A stretch of 64,000 nucleotides of DNA from Dactylis glomerata (taxonomy: Eukaryota > Streptophyta > Magnoliopsida > Poales > Poaceae), in assembly GCA_007115705.1 (NCBI GenBank), contig QXEO01000243.1, positions 310,001-374,000 on the forward strand. Direction: 5' to 3'. Numbering within the stretch: position 1 is the stretch's first letter; each line of letters begins with the position of its first letter. This document shows, in pieces, positions 53,391-63,305 of the stretch. A program made the position numbers and the translations under genes. Below the pieces are notes generated by a model. The model was not told where the DNA came from. It did no database searches and was given only the letters and a program-made list of their open reading frames with translations.

Positions 53391-54106
53391 GTCATCTTGA
53401 ATTAGATCCCAATGGTAAAGATGTGGATCAAAAGGTATACCGTTCTATGATCGGTTCTTTGCTTTACCTTTGCGCATCTAGACCCGATATTATGTTGAGT
53501 GTAGGTGTGTGTGCAAGGTATCAAGCAGCTCCTAAAGAAAGCCACCTTGTGGCGGTCAAAAGAATCTTTTGATATTTAGTTCATACCCCAACTTATAGGC
53601 TTTGGTATCCTAAAGGCTCAACTTTCTCTCTTTGTGGTTACAGGGATTCGGATTGGGCCGGTGACAAGGATGATAGGAAATCAACCTCCAGGGCTTGCCA
53701 ATTTCTTGGTAGGTCCTTGGTGTGTTGGTCATCTAAGAAGCAAAATTGCATATCTCTCTCCACCGCCGAAGCCGAATACATTTTCGCGGCAAGTGGACGC
53801 ACTCAATTGTTGTGGATGAGGCAAACTTTAAAGGAATATGGTGTCAATTGTGACAAAGTGCCTCTTTTATGTGACAATGAGAGTGCTATCAAGATAGCCT
53901 ATAATCCGGTGTAACATTCAAGAACCAAGCATATTGAGATCCAGAATCATTTTATTAGAGATCATGTTGCCCGTGGTGATATTGAGCTTGCATATGTGTG
54001 CACCAAGGATCAACTTGCCGATATATTCACGAAGCCCCTTGATGAAGCAAGATTTGGATATTTGAGGAATGAGCAAAATATCATTGATTCAAGGAGTGTG
54101 GCTTGA
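53391..54106 (+). pseudogene. Copia reverse transcriptase end and RNase H, two stops
   Basis: In one frame: the end of reverse transcriptase (VYRSMIGSLLYLCASRPDI, KESHLVAVKRIF) followed by Copia RNase H (DSDWAGDKDDRKSTSRACQFLG, STAEAEYIFAASG, LLCDNESAIKIA, DIFTKPLDEARF) to TGA 54104-54106. Stops at 53570-53572 (TGA) and 53912-53914 (TAA) replace residues where Arg and Gln are usual. The N-terminal half is missing because of the element 3 insertion. Confidence 0.92.
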
Positions 54107-55241
54107 GCATCTTGCAAATACACCTATATTTCAATACTTGTTTGGTTTAGGTGTGGGCATGGAAATAGGGGGGTGCGGTCCTAATTAATTGGGCTATCCC
54201 TCCCCCCATAATGCCGATAGTAACAAAATCATTCTCTTAATATCATTTTGTGATATATGAGTTTCAATGACGAGTATTGGTTATGGACCCAAGATAAATC
54301 TTCACGGTCCAATGCCATAACACTCATACATGGTGGCCTCAGCCACCGACCTCTTCTTTTCGAAGAGTTGATTCCTTGCAAATCCTATTTGATTTTTATT
54401 TGAGCTTTTTCATCGTTGTCTCTATCGTTGATATGGGAAGGCACTTGCATTGGATTTTTCGATGATTTCTTGTTTTTGCAATGTCAAGTGCCGAGAACCA
54501 CTCCATGCATGTTTTCCATCCTAAGCCTTCTTACCTAAGCCTAGCATCAATCTCTCTCTCTCTCATGCATGCCCAGAATTCCTCTTAGAAAATTTCCTGT
54601 TATTGGCGATCTAGGCCGGCTATTGCCGGACTTTGTCCGGGAAGAGCCGGTGGGGCGGCTATAGCCGGCCTTAACCCCGGCTAAAGCCGGTCCAGTGACA
54701 CCCCGGCTTTTTCCCCTCTTAGGGCTATGGGGTGAGGAGTTACCTCATTTTCCCCACGCCCCTCCTCTCATAGCCATCAGCCCTTAGGTCGCCCCCTCCT
54801 TGGAACCGCCGCTGACGTCCGTCATCTCCCCGGCCACCGGAGCTCCTTCCCCAGCCGGCCTCCCTCTCCGACGCCTCCTCCCATGGACCAGGGTACCTTC
54901 CCCATTCTCTCCTCTCTCTCTCACTAGGTGTAACCTAGGGTTAGGGATAGATGCTTTTTCTTGTACCTTGGATTTTGTGGGAGGTCTTGGATTCTTGGTG
55001 TTGCCATGCATAGCATAGATCGAAACACTTGACGTGATTTTGTGGACTACCCATGCGATTTCGCATTTTGTTCATCTGGTCCGGCTAAAGCCGGTGTCTA
55101 GCGGGCCAGACCAGCTAAAGCCGGCATGAGGCCGGAAATAGCCAGTGTAGATCACCAAGTTCAGTCATGCTTTTCGTTTTAGGCTGTTGCTTTTGATCCT
55201 CTGGCATGCATGCATGCTACCTATCTCTTTGTTGTTCACAG
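54107..55241 (+). other. SIRE-type element, region between pol and extra ORF
   Basis: No convincing gene. It has clusters of the palindrome CCGGCTATAGCCGG and its CCGGCTAAAGCCGG variant near 54613-54690 and 55079-55135. A pyrimidine-rich stretch ending TTGTTCACAG at about 55241 could be a 3' splice site for the extra ORF. Confidence 0.6.
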
Positions 55242-55444
55242 GTGGGTCTCGTCCCAAAAGGTCTTGCTATGTTGATCCATCTATGGGTCGATGCAAGGAA
55301 CAACAAGATGCTTGAGTTTCCGCTGCAGTCAAGAAGAAGAGATTGGAGGAGAGGAAGAAGAAATCCTTGTTTGCCAACATTGCTGATCTTAAGAAGTTGA
55401 CAAAGCAATAGTATCGCGAGTTCTGCGGTCAGAGGTTCTATCTC

Positions 55445-56755
55445 ATGCCCAGGGATATCAACAACACTTTCTTCTATCGGTCCGAGCATCAGAGGATCTA
55501 TGAGCAGGTGTATGCTTGCATGAGCACTAAGGTTTGCCCCATGAAGGTCACCAACATTGTGTCACTGTCCAAGGATGAATACTTTGCAGATGCTCTTTGG
55601 GTCACGGAGAAGATGGGGTTGCACAAGTTGATGGTCTTCAAGCAAGATTATTGTCCTCGTTTGATACAGAAGTTCTATGCCACTTTGGAGTTTGACACCC
55701 AAGATGTTGTGGGTTTCACTTGGATGACAGATGAGGTGAGGAAAAGCTCGACCATCACTCGCTTCGGGAAGCTCTTGGGTTACATGTTTGATGGTGTTGA
55801 CTCTCCTAGAGGTGCCCGCATGCATCTTGACACTACCGAGTACAACAAGAGGAAAATCCAGTGTCTCTATGGTCCAGGGGGCAAAGCGGGAGAGACTGCA
55901 AATCTCCTTCCCCTCTATGATATTCTGCTTTGGATGTTTCATGCCAACATTTCTCCAAGTGGTGGCAACAATGACTCCATTAGAGGTGGACTAGTGCATC
56001 TTCTCCACCATGCCCGCCTAGTCTTTGAGGCCGGTAGGGAGTGTGAAGGGATGGAGATTGATGTGATGCACTTTATCTTCTCGGAGATGAAGATTGCTAT
56101 GCTTGACAAGAAGATTCTCCCATATGCTCCATACATCATGAGGCTCATCTTGGACAAGGGCATTGAAGGAGACTTTGATATTGAAGAAGATGTTCAATTT
56201 GAAGGCATGGAAGTCCACAAGCCCAACAAGCTTTACAAGAAGACCGCACATTTGTTGCCTAGCACCTCAAGTGCTTTCCCTCCTAGTGCTTCAAGTGATG
56301 TGTTCGGTGGCAACCGCTATGCAAGTGGTTGTAGGAGGAAGAATGCGGATCCACCAAGTGGTGGGATGGGTCAAGAGATGAAGAAGCTCAAGTGGTGGCA
56401 AAGGGCCTTGTTTTGCATGAACAATGATGTTCGCCAAACCCAATACAAGGACTATGTGGAGCGCAAGCATATCCATAAGAAGCAACGGGACTTGGATGCT
56501 CGGTTGAGGATTGTGGAGAAGGGAAAGGGGGCTAGCACTCAAGAAGAGTCCCAAGAGCAAGACAAGTCCAAGGACACCTTCTCCTTTGGCAAGTGGAATG
56601 AGAGCTCATCTTTTGATTGGAAGGAATTCGCCGAAGTCACTTCAAAGGGCAAGGAAGCCATTGAAGAAGAAGATGAAGAAGAAGAAGATGATGATGGAGA
56701 TGATGATGGAGATGGAGATGAGGAGGATGAGGACTTTGGCGAGTTTGAAGATTGA
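55445..56755 (+). CDS. Extra ORF of the SIRE-type element, unknown function
   Basis: 436 residues from ATG 55445. The same frame extends upstream through TAG 55409-55411 (CAG in origin?) to a Lys/Arg-rich segment after a candidate splice acceptor at 55241, so the native N-terminus is probably upstream. The central part (FYATLEFDTQDVVGFTWMTDEVRKSS, FGKLLGYMFDG, ILPYAPYIMRLILDKG) resembles the 'putative plant transposon protein' domain seen in retrotransposon ORFs. The C-terminus has a charged helix (RKHIHKKQRDLDARLRIVEKG) and ends in an Asp/Glu run of more than 30 residues. No membrane segment, so not an evident envelope protein. Function unknown. Confidence 0.55.
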   Translation: MPRDINNTFFYRSEHQRIYEQVYACMSTKVCPMKVTNIVSLSKDEYFADALWVTEKMGLHKLMVFKQDYCPRLIQKFYATLEFDTQDVVGFTWMTDEVRKSSTITRFGKLLGYMFDGVDSPRGARMHLDTTEYNKRKIQCLYGPGGKAGETANLLPLYDILLWMFHANISPSGGNNDSIRGGLVHLLHHARLVFEAGRECEGMEIDVMHFIFSEMKIAMLDKKILPYAPYIMRLILDKGIEGDFDIEEDVQFEGMEVHKPNKLYKKTAHLLPSTSSAFPPSASSDVFGGNRYASGCRRKNADPPSGGMGQEMKKLKWWQRALFCMNNDVRQTQYKDYVERKHIHKKQRDLDARLRIVEKGKGASTQEESQEQDKSKDTFSFGKWNESSSFDWKEFAEVTSKGKEAIEEEDEEEEDDDGDDDGDGDEEDEDFGEFED

Positions 56756-57221
56756 TCTTGTGGTGTTCTCTCCCTTTTTGGCATCTCGATGCCAAAGGGG
56801 GATAAATTTCTATTTGCATGTGTTTCCATTTGTATTTGGTTGGGTCACAAGCTTTTATCGTTTGCTTGCTTGTGTCCCATTGTTGAACTCTATTTAGATT
56901 TATCTTGTGGAACTCCGTCTATTATGGTTGAACTATGTGTTATAATATATGTGTAGTAGACTTAATTATGTTGATCCTACTTGCTATATTCTTGTCATAT
57001 GCTATATGCTTGTTGCTATGTGCCATATAATTATCATATATCTTGTGCACATGTGGATCATGCTATAACATCTAGGAGGAGTTCTTGTTGATGTGTCCTT
57101 GTATTCAAATACAAAATCTAAAATAGGACACATAGCAAGGGGGAGCTCCGTCTATATTTTATAAAGTTTGAAACATACAAAATATTATGTATTGACATCA
57201 AACACCAAAAAGGGGGAGATT
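56756..57221 (+). other. SIRE-type element, 3' UTR and polypurine tract
   Basis: No gene. Two purine-rich tracts occur: AAAGGGGGATAAA at about 56793 and the functional AAAAAGGGGGAGAT at 57208-57221 next to the LTR. AAGGGGGAGCTCC at about 57137 is a third. Confidence 0.6.
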
Positions 57222-58340
57222 GAAAGAGCATTTCCCGCCTAATTAATTTTGGCGTTTATTAATAGTACATTATCTATTAATATGTGCGTTGATCTTTGTA
57301 GGATTGTATTATGTTCTTGCACAAGATATTGGGTTTCCTATATTATAATTCATCACATTCATTGTCCAAAGGGAATATATAAGATGGTGGCATTCACATG
57401 CTCGGGAAGAAGAGCTTATCAAAGTTGATCTGTCCAGGCCGGCTATAGCCGGGCTCCAGACCGGCTTTAGCCGGAGTGCACAGACTTTGGGGCGAAAACC
57501 CCTCTGTTTCACTCCGGATATTTGTCCGGCTATTTCAGGCCGGCTATAGCCGGTGTGAACACCGGCTTTAGCCGGACTTTCCAGGCAGGCAACGTCAGAT
57601 TTGGGGAGGGGGTATAAATACCCCCGCCTTCTTCCTCAAGGAGCTGCTCGTCCCAAGCTCGAAGAACACCATATTTGGAGCCACAAAATCACAAGATCTC
57701 CCCCCTCAAACCACCAAAGCTCTTGATCTTTGGAGAATCGAAGGAGGAGGCCTTGATCTACATCCTCACTGAAGCGATTTACTTTCCCCTCTCATTTGCT
57801 TGAGGGCCCTTGTGTCTTGGGTTTTCTTGAATCCCTAGACCTAGACCTTGATTTGTGTATTTGATATTTTGATACTTGTTGTTTGAGAACATTGTGTTGT
57901 CCTTGGGAGCCTCCAATTCGGTTGTGGATGCGTGCCCCAAGATTGTAAAAGTCGGTTCCGCCTCGAGGAATCCCTTAGTGGAAAGTGAGCTATGCCTTTG
58001 TGGTGAAAGCTTGCACCGGAGAATAGGGTGAGCCTTTGTGGCGTTGGTTAGGCCTTTGTGGCAACCATACTCCTCCAACATAGACGTACTTCCACTAAAA
58101 AAGAAGGAACTACGGGAATCACATCCTTGTCTCCGTGTGCTCCACTCTCGGTTATCTCTACCCTTTATTGCCTTTACTTATTGTATCTTGCTTAGCTTGT
58201 TTATTGTCATATAGGTAAATTCACCTTAGTTGCATATCTAGATAATTTACCTTTTGTATCAAGCCTAAATTGAAAAAGAATTAAAATTTGAGTAACACCT
58301 ATTCACCCCCCCCCCCCCTCCCCCCCTCTAGGTGCCCTTA
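57222..58340 (+). repeat. 3' LTR of the SIRE-type element
   Basis: Starts TGAAAGAGCATTTCC after the polypurine tract. TATA box TATAAATA at 57613-57620. Upstream of it are paired CCGGCTATAGCCGG/CCGGCTTTAGCCGG palindromes (57425-57580). Near the end is a long C run (about 58304-58326). The exact right border is not clear and could be between 58330 and 58360. Confidence 0.7.
57613..57620 (+). promoter_or_regulatory. TATA box of the SIRE-type LTR
   Basis: TATAAATA flanked by GGGGG and CCCCC (GGGGGTATAAATACCCCC), about 390 bp into the LTR. Confidence 0.65.
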
Positions 58341-60370
58341 CGATCTGTTCATTTACCGATCCGATTAGTTTTGTTTTCGCTCTGAGTCCGTTCCATTTCC
58401 ATTCTGAATCTACCATCTTATAAATCTGTTTCTGCATTCGATCACTATCCGCTCCGCTCCGAATCCGATGAAAACACATGGTAGAGGATATGGTAAAGGC
58501 AAAATCCGATCCGATCCGATCCGTTTGCACCCCTAAGTGTGTCAATCCACTTGTAAGTGAAAAATGGCCCTATAAAGGTATTTGCAGAGACACTAAGTAA
58601 AAAAGTGCCCGTAAAAACAATATTTTCAGTGGCAGTTTTCGAAAGGTACACCTAAACTAATTATTTATCAACAGCGCAGGGCATTGTTTTGTTTGTGAAT
58701 TGTCTACAAACATCGATACACTTCATGTAAAAAAAACATCGATACACTTTGCCCTCGTGGATAGCTTCACAGCCGTTGCGAAGTCTCGTTCCCCGACCTT
58801 GGTTTGGTGTACGATTAATTAATATTAACAGGTCTTGTCACGGTGTCAAGCGACAAATCTCTGTCGTTCGTATAGCTATCATGCATCGCGCGCGGTGTAG
58901 GCTCCTCCTCGTCAACAACCCACGGACCTCCGTCGTTCCTATAGCCATCATTCATCGCATGTAGGCTCCTCCTCCTCACCAACCCACGCACCTCCGTCGT
59001 CCACATAGCCATCATTCATCGCATGTAGGCTCCTCCTCCTCACCAACCCACGCACCTCCGTCGTCCACATAGCTATCGCCCATTCATGTGTCCTCCCACT
59101 CAAACATATGCATGTATTGTCTTCTTCTTGTGAGAAACAAGTTAATTGTGATGACATCCGAACGAATGATGATTAAATAGGTCAGTTAATTTGCAAGGCT
59201 CTAAACTTGAAGATGCAGCAAGCATGTCAGCAGTTTCCAAGCAGTGTGGTCGATCAGCTCCCCCTGTCAATCAAATATTCCGAGGAAACTGAATGTATGT
59301 CTAGCCTATAGTTTTCGACAGATTCTACACTGATAAACACTTCTCGGCGATTGATCGATCGACCTTGCCGACGAGGCTAGCTAGCTAGAAGAATGTTACC
59401 TCTTCCGTGACTAGAGAGCATAGAAACCATTTACACGTCCTTCTCGGTGAAAATTGACATCTATTGCTCTCGCCCTGTGACCTTGTGGCCAGAAACGAGG
59501 AGTGATTCTTAGCTTTCGCGAAACACCGAGGAATCTTTTGGTCTGGAACGAGACATCTAGCGACAAACAAATCGAGAGACAGGGAGAGCCTCGCATTGCC
59601 ATCGCCCATCGGAGCACAGTTCAACCTGCGCCGTTCGTACAGCTATCGTTCATGGCAGCCAGCAGCCTGGTTCGTTCCTGTGCCCGTCGTCGACATACGC
59701 TCCTCCTACATCGTGAGTCTATGCGTCTACGCTGGCTACCCTCCATTGGGCGCCGTGTGGCCCACCTTTAAGCCGGGGCCGCAGCTGCTACTTGGCAGCC
59801 CTGCGAGCCGTCCATTCGCAAACATGATTGAAGGTGGGATAGTGATTTGGCAGCTGGTTGGCCACCGTACTCACTGGATCTGTACATATGTGTGTGCGTC
59901 ATGTGATGGGGTTTAGCAGGGTGTCAGGCTACCATGGGGACTGTCGGCTCATCAGACAGAGAGAGAGCGCAAGTGAAGGCTTTGGCTCCACATTGCATAT
60001 CACTTGTAATAAGTAAAATCTGCTTGAAGCCACGTGAGTTAAGTGTTGAGTAATAGTTGGACCCCAAAAGATCCTTGCATTTGTTTCGTATTCAAGAAAA
60101 ACACAAATTCAAATGGCCACCGTGGGCTTCTTTGATTTACAAAACTTTAAGGTTTCTAGTGTTATCACTTTGAGCCAGGCTTCACATACGACATTTCTTA
60201 CCAACCACCTAGGGTGAAGGTAGCTAGAACAATTACGACATTTCTTACCAACCACCTAGGGCTTCTTTGATTTACAAAACTTTAAGGTTTCTAGTGTTAT
60301 CACTTTGAGCCAGGCTTCACATACGACATTTCTTACCAACCACCTAGGGTGAAGGTAGCTAGAACAATTA
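58341..60370. other. Degenerate intergenic DNA
   Basis: No gene supported. 58450-58535 is rich in GATCCGATCC repeats and ends in GTTTGCACCCCTAAG, which on the minus strand looks like a hAT-type MITE terminus (AGGGGTGCAAACGGATCGG); the partner end is uncertain. 58850-59093 is a tandem array and 60124-60372 a local duplication (separate entries). Short GC-rich frames at 59500-59916 have no recognisable domain. Confidence 0.5.
58853..59093. repeat. 64-bp tandem repeat array
   Basis: Units marked by GTAGGCTCCTCCTC at 58897, 58961 and 59025 (exact 64-bp steps) and a partial fourth copy. Non-coding. Confidence 0.88.
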
Positions 60371-60372
60371 CT
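60124..60372. repeat. 135-bp direct duplication
   Basis: GGGCTTCTTTGATTTAC starts at 60124 and again at 60259. The two copies are near identical over about 114 bp, including an inner ACGACATTTCTTACCAACCACCTAGGG that also occurs at the junction, so the event probably used this 27-bp homology. Confidence 0.9.
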
Positions 60373-60622
60373 CCATCTTTCCCATATTAGGAGGCCTATT
60401 AGTTTTGGTCAAGATCGAATTTTATAAAGTTTGACCAACTACATAGAAAAAAAATCATCATCCACATACCAAATGCATATATGAAAACATATTTCATAAT
60501 GGTTCTAATAACATTGAGAGGATATGGTAAATATTGCTATTCTTTTCCATACATCTCGGCAAAATTGATAAAATTTAACTTTGGCCAAAACTAATAGGCA
60601 TCCTCATATGGGAGGGTGGGAG
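60371..60622. mobile_element. Stowaway-type MITE
   Basis: 252 bp with imperfect terminal inverted repeats (CTCCATCTTTCCCATATTAGG against CTCCCACCCTCCCATATGAGG) extending about 45 bp, flanked by TA on both sides (60369-60370 and 60623-60624), as expected for Tc1/mariner-derived MITEs. No coding capacity. Confidence 0.88.
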
Positions 60623-60965
60623 TACCAGCCAAAACCGTTTCCAACTCGAGCGGAGTAGGTTACGCTATGGGATTTCCAACATCAATACATAATCCCAGCG
60701 GATTTTGGGTCCGTTTATTATAATATGTTTTGCTAATATATTGTAATATATATGATGGACTCCTCTTATATACTCCTGGGTGTACATACTCCCATGTTCA
60801 ATATACCTCATATACGAGGGTATTATACCTCTTTATCATTTTTAATAGAGCAATTTTACTGTACCCGGTACTCCAAACGTATGCAACGGAGTACCAATTA
60901 GATCTGGCCGTCCCTGGTTAAGTGTAACTTAGTTATTTTTCCTGTCTTTTGCTCCCCCAATCATT

Positions 60966-61394
60966 TTGTTAGCCGAAAAAAAGTTCGCGGATCTGAATGA
61001 GGAAAAAGTGGCTATGCCGCCCCAGCGGGATCTATTTGGGTTAATACCTAATGAATTGTTATCATCGCCAGCCGGAATCGGCGCCATTGCCAGCACGGCT
61101 TGGACCTCTGACGTCTCGGCTATTGAAAATCCCATCAATCGGTTACTGGATGTCAGAATTTTAGAGTTTAGAACGCGTATGATTGATGTAGTCTATGGTT
61201 GCCCCTATTTACAATCTGAATCAACAACGTATGAATATGGAGATGGAGCAGATCACATGGGACGAGCGGCGGCATTCGCAAAGACGGATAGTTCCGATGG
61301 CGGCGTGGTGCAGGCCTCGGCCAACCTGCCATGCCCGGCATATGCCTGTGCATGGTGTCAGGCTTGTGTGTTGCCTCGCCCGCGAGGCGCGTGA
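60966..61394 (+). CDS. ORF fragment inside the Mutator-like element, unknown origin
   Basis: 142 codons with an uneven composition: the first 75 residues (KKFADLNEEKVAMPPQRDLFGLIPNELLSSPAGIGAIAST) read like an ordinary globular protein, the rest is low-quality. There is no TATA box or splice signal that I can defend. It could be a captured gene exon, as is common in Pack-MULEs, or chance. I do not recognise the source gene. Confidence 0.3.
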   Translation: MLAEKKFADLNEEKVAMPPQRDLFGLIPNELLSSPAGIGAIASTAWTSDVSAIENPINRLLDVRILEFRTRMIDVVYGCPYLQSESTTYEYGDGADHMGRAAAFAKTDSSDGGVVQASANLPCPAYACAWCQACVLPRPRGA

Positions 61395-61797
61395 GGAAAT
61401 CACTTCGTAAGAGCATCTCCACTCACACGCCCGACGAGGCCCCGGCAGGCGTTTTTTTCATCCGGACGGCGTAAATTGGCCCAGTCGCACCCCCGGATCC
61501 TCGTTTTCGTCCGGATCTGGGCCTTCATCCATCCGGCGAGCCCAGGCCATCCCCGGCCTTCCGGGGCGCGCTCGGGGACTCCGGACGAAACAAACTGGCG
61601 CGAAAAGGCGGGGAAAATTCGCACGCGTTCCCGCGGGTCGTGTGGCCCCGACCTGTCGGCTAGAGTGGGCGGTCGTCGTCCTCATCGTCTCGTCTTCCGC
61701 GCATCGTCTTCCCCGCACGCATCGTCTTCCGCACGCTGTAAAGGCTGCCGCCGCTGGCCGGCCAGCCACGCGGCGAGGCGCGTTAATGCCAGCGCGG

Positions 61798-61805
61798 CTA
61801 TATAA
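61798..61805 (+). promoter_or_regulatory. TATA box of the Harbinger-borne gene
   Basis: CTATATAA within GCGGCTATATAATGCGG in a very GC-rich region, about 100 bp upstream of ATG 61902. Confidence 0.65.
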
Positions 61806-61901
61806 TGCGGCCTACCGCGTCTGGCCGGCCACATTCGCCACCAGCCATCTCCCCCAGTCCACCAGAGCACCTCGCCCACTCCGACGATCCGAGCTCGAGC
61901 A

Positions 61902-63029
61902 ATGGCGAACCACTCCGACGACGACGGCGTGGCGAACAACGGCTTCGGCCGCCGCTCCCTCCACCAATGGGAGGGCCGCCTCCTCCACGCCGCCGGCTAC
62001 ATGGCGCCCGGAGGTTGGCGCCTGAGCGCCGGCGGCATTCCCATCCCGCCGCCGCCGACGGGAGCGGCGCTCGACGCCGCTATCGACGAGGTCATCGAGA
62101 CCATGAGCGACGAGCAGCGCGCCGATCCGCGCTTCTTCCCGGACAACCGGGAGGCGTGGACGAGCTTCTTCCGCCGGCGATACGAGCGGGAGCTGGCGGC
62201 CTACGACGGGCCGCCCCCTCCTCCGGCGCGCAACAACGCCGCCGGGCGCCGCCGATGGTGGAGCGCGCCGGGGAGGACGCTGGAGTTCGTCCTCCAGCAC
62301 ATCGAGGAGGGGAACGACCCCGTCCTCGAGATGCCGCCGGCGCAGCGGCCAACGCTCTCCCGCCACCGCGGGAGCAGCTGGATGTCACGCCGGATGGCGA
62401 CGTCCGGCTCATCCGGGACGGCATCGTCCGGGTCGGCCACGAGATCCGGCTCACTGTCCTCGGCATCGACGCCGAGGACAGTGAAGAGGGAGCCGACGAG
62501 CGCGCCTCGCCGCAACAGCAGCGCCCTCGTCATCCGCGATGGAGGGGCGCGCACCGCGTCGCCGCCGCGCCGTCGCAAGGCGACAAAGAAGGACGCCGCG
62601 CACAAGGCCACGTCCGAGCTCGTCGAGGCGGAGGCGAGGCGCGCCGAGGAGGCGGCGACGGAGGTGGCGATCAAGCGCTCCCTCCGCGACGTCGTCCCCG
62701 CCGAGAACACCATGCCGCTCGACGCGGCACTGGAGTGGTCTCGGCGGGAGTGGGAGCGGGAGGAGCGGGAGCAGCAGCGGCGGCTGCTGGACCTCGCCGC
62801 CGCCCAGCGTCGCACTGCAGCCGCGACTCTTCCTCGTCGCGGCGCGCCGCCCGTCGTCAAGCTGGAGGATTCCAGCGACGACGAGCTGTACCGCCCAACT
62901 CCGCCTCGCTTCGGCGACGCTGGGCAGGGCTCCAGCCGCCAGGCGCCGCCGCTGCCGCAGGATGACGACTCCTCCGACGACGACGGCGCCGACTACACCA
63001 CGCAGATGTACAGCCGTTTCGGCATGTAA
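61902..63029 (+). CDS. Gene carried by the Harbinger-like element, unknown nuclear-type protein
   Basis: 375 residues, single exon, ATG 61902 in the context AGCAATGG. The N-terminal 130 residues hold a compact region (LHQWEGRLLHAAGYMAPGGWRLSAGG, then DEQRADPRFFPDNREAWTSFFRRRYERELAAYDG and RRWWSAPGRTLEFVLQHIE) that I associate with a repeated family in grass genomes but cannot name. The middle is Ser/Thr-rich. A basic PPRRRKATKKD stretch is a candidate nuclear signal, followed by a long Glu/Arg helix. Two psi-Lys-x-Glu sites (VKRE at about residue 196 and VKLEDSSDDE near 320) look like SUMO acceptor motifs. Codon use is GC-rich throughout. It lacks transposase motifs, so it may be an accessory protein. 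Confidence 0.6.
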   Translation: MANHSDDDGVANNGFGRRSLHQWEGRLLHAAGYMAPGGWRLSAGGIPIPPPPTGAALDAAIDEVIETMSDEQRADPRFFPDNREAWTSFFRRRYERELAAYDGPPPPPARNNAAGRRRWWSAPGRTLEFVLQHIEEGNDPVLEMPPAQRPTLSRHRGSSWMSRRMATSGSSGTASSGSATRSGSLSSASTPRTVKREPTSAPRRNSSALVIRDGGARTASPPRRRKATKKDAAHKATSELVEAEARRAEEAATEVAIKRSLRDVVPAENTMPLDAALEWSRREWEREEREQQRRLLDLAAAQRRTAAATLPRRGAPPVVKLEDSSDDELYRPTPPRFGDAGQGSSRQAPPLPQDDDSSDDDGADYTTQMYSRFGM

Positions 63030-63305
63030 ATCGGCGTTTAGTTTAGGCCGAATTCATATATATGTCAAATTCGGCCTTTTTATGTAAAATAACTCTATTT
63101 TCGCCTCATATAATATAAATATCTCTAGTTTTCGTCTAATTTCGTCTGATTTCGTCAAAATTCGCCCAGTTCTACTTTGAATTCAAAAAATGTCCTGGGC
63201 TCGCGGCTGGAAACATGGGCCTCCCCAGGCCGAAATTTATATCCATCCGGCGCTAAATAGCGCCGGATTTCGGCCTGGGGGCCTTCAACGGCTGGGATGC
63301 TCTAA

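Larger units (their letters stand above)
53391..58340 (+). mobile_element. SIRE-type Ty1/Copia element, 3' half
   Basis: A Copia reverse transcriptase/RNase H tail, a long region with an extra ORF (55445-56755), polypurine tract AAAAAGGGGGAGAT (57208-57221) and an LTR from 57222. Pol followed by an extra ORF and a long 3' region is typical of the SIRE (Maximus) lineage. The 5' part was separated by insertion of element 3 and lies outside the window. Stops in pol and the extra ORF are C to T changes. The right end of the LTR is not certain. Confidence 0.85.
61411..63302 (+). mobile_element. PIF/Harbinger-like element carrying a gene
   Basis: 1892 bp between TAA target duplications (61408-61410 and 63303-63305). 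Ends GAGCATCTCCA...and...TGGGATGCTC form a short inverted repeat, typical of Harbinger-like elements in grasses. Subterminal regions are GC-rich with repeated CCGGA/CCATCCGGCG motifs. No DDE transposase is present; instead it carries one ORF (61902-63029). Hence non-autonomous, or one half of a two-gene system. Confidence 0.8.

Noticed and set aside
55562..56829. Minus-strand ORFs over the SIRE extra ORF (for example 55562-55942, 56539-56829)
   Set aside because: Shadow frames; the Ser/Pro-rich one is the complement of the GAA/GAT-rich acidic tail.
58450..58535. hAT-type MITE with GATCCGATCC subterminal repeats
   Set aside because: Only one terminus is convincing and no 8-bp target duplication could be found, so it is only mentioned, not called.
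59596..59916. 106-codon ORF in the unique-looking region
   Set aside because: No recognisable domain, no promoter, and composition like its non-coding surroundings.
61805..62965. 386-codon ORF in another frame over the Harbinger-borne gene
   Set aside because: It starts at the TATA box, is largely Arg/Ala/Pro low complexity from GC-rich frames, and conflicts with the better-supported 375-codon frame.
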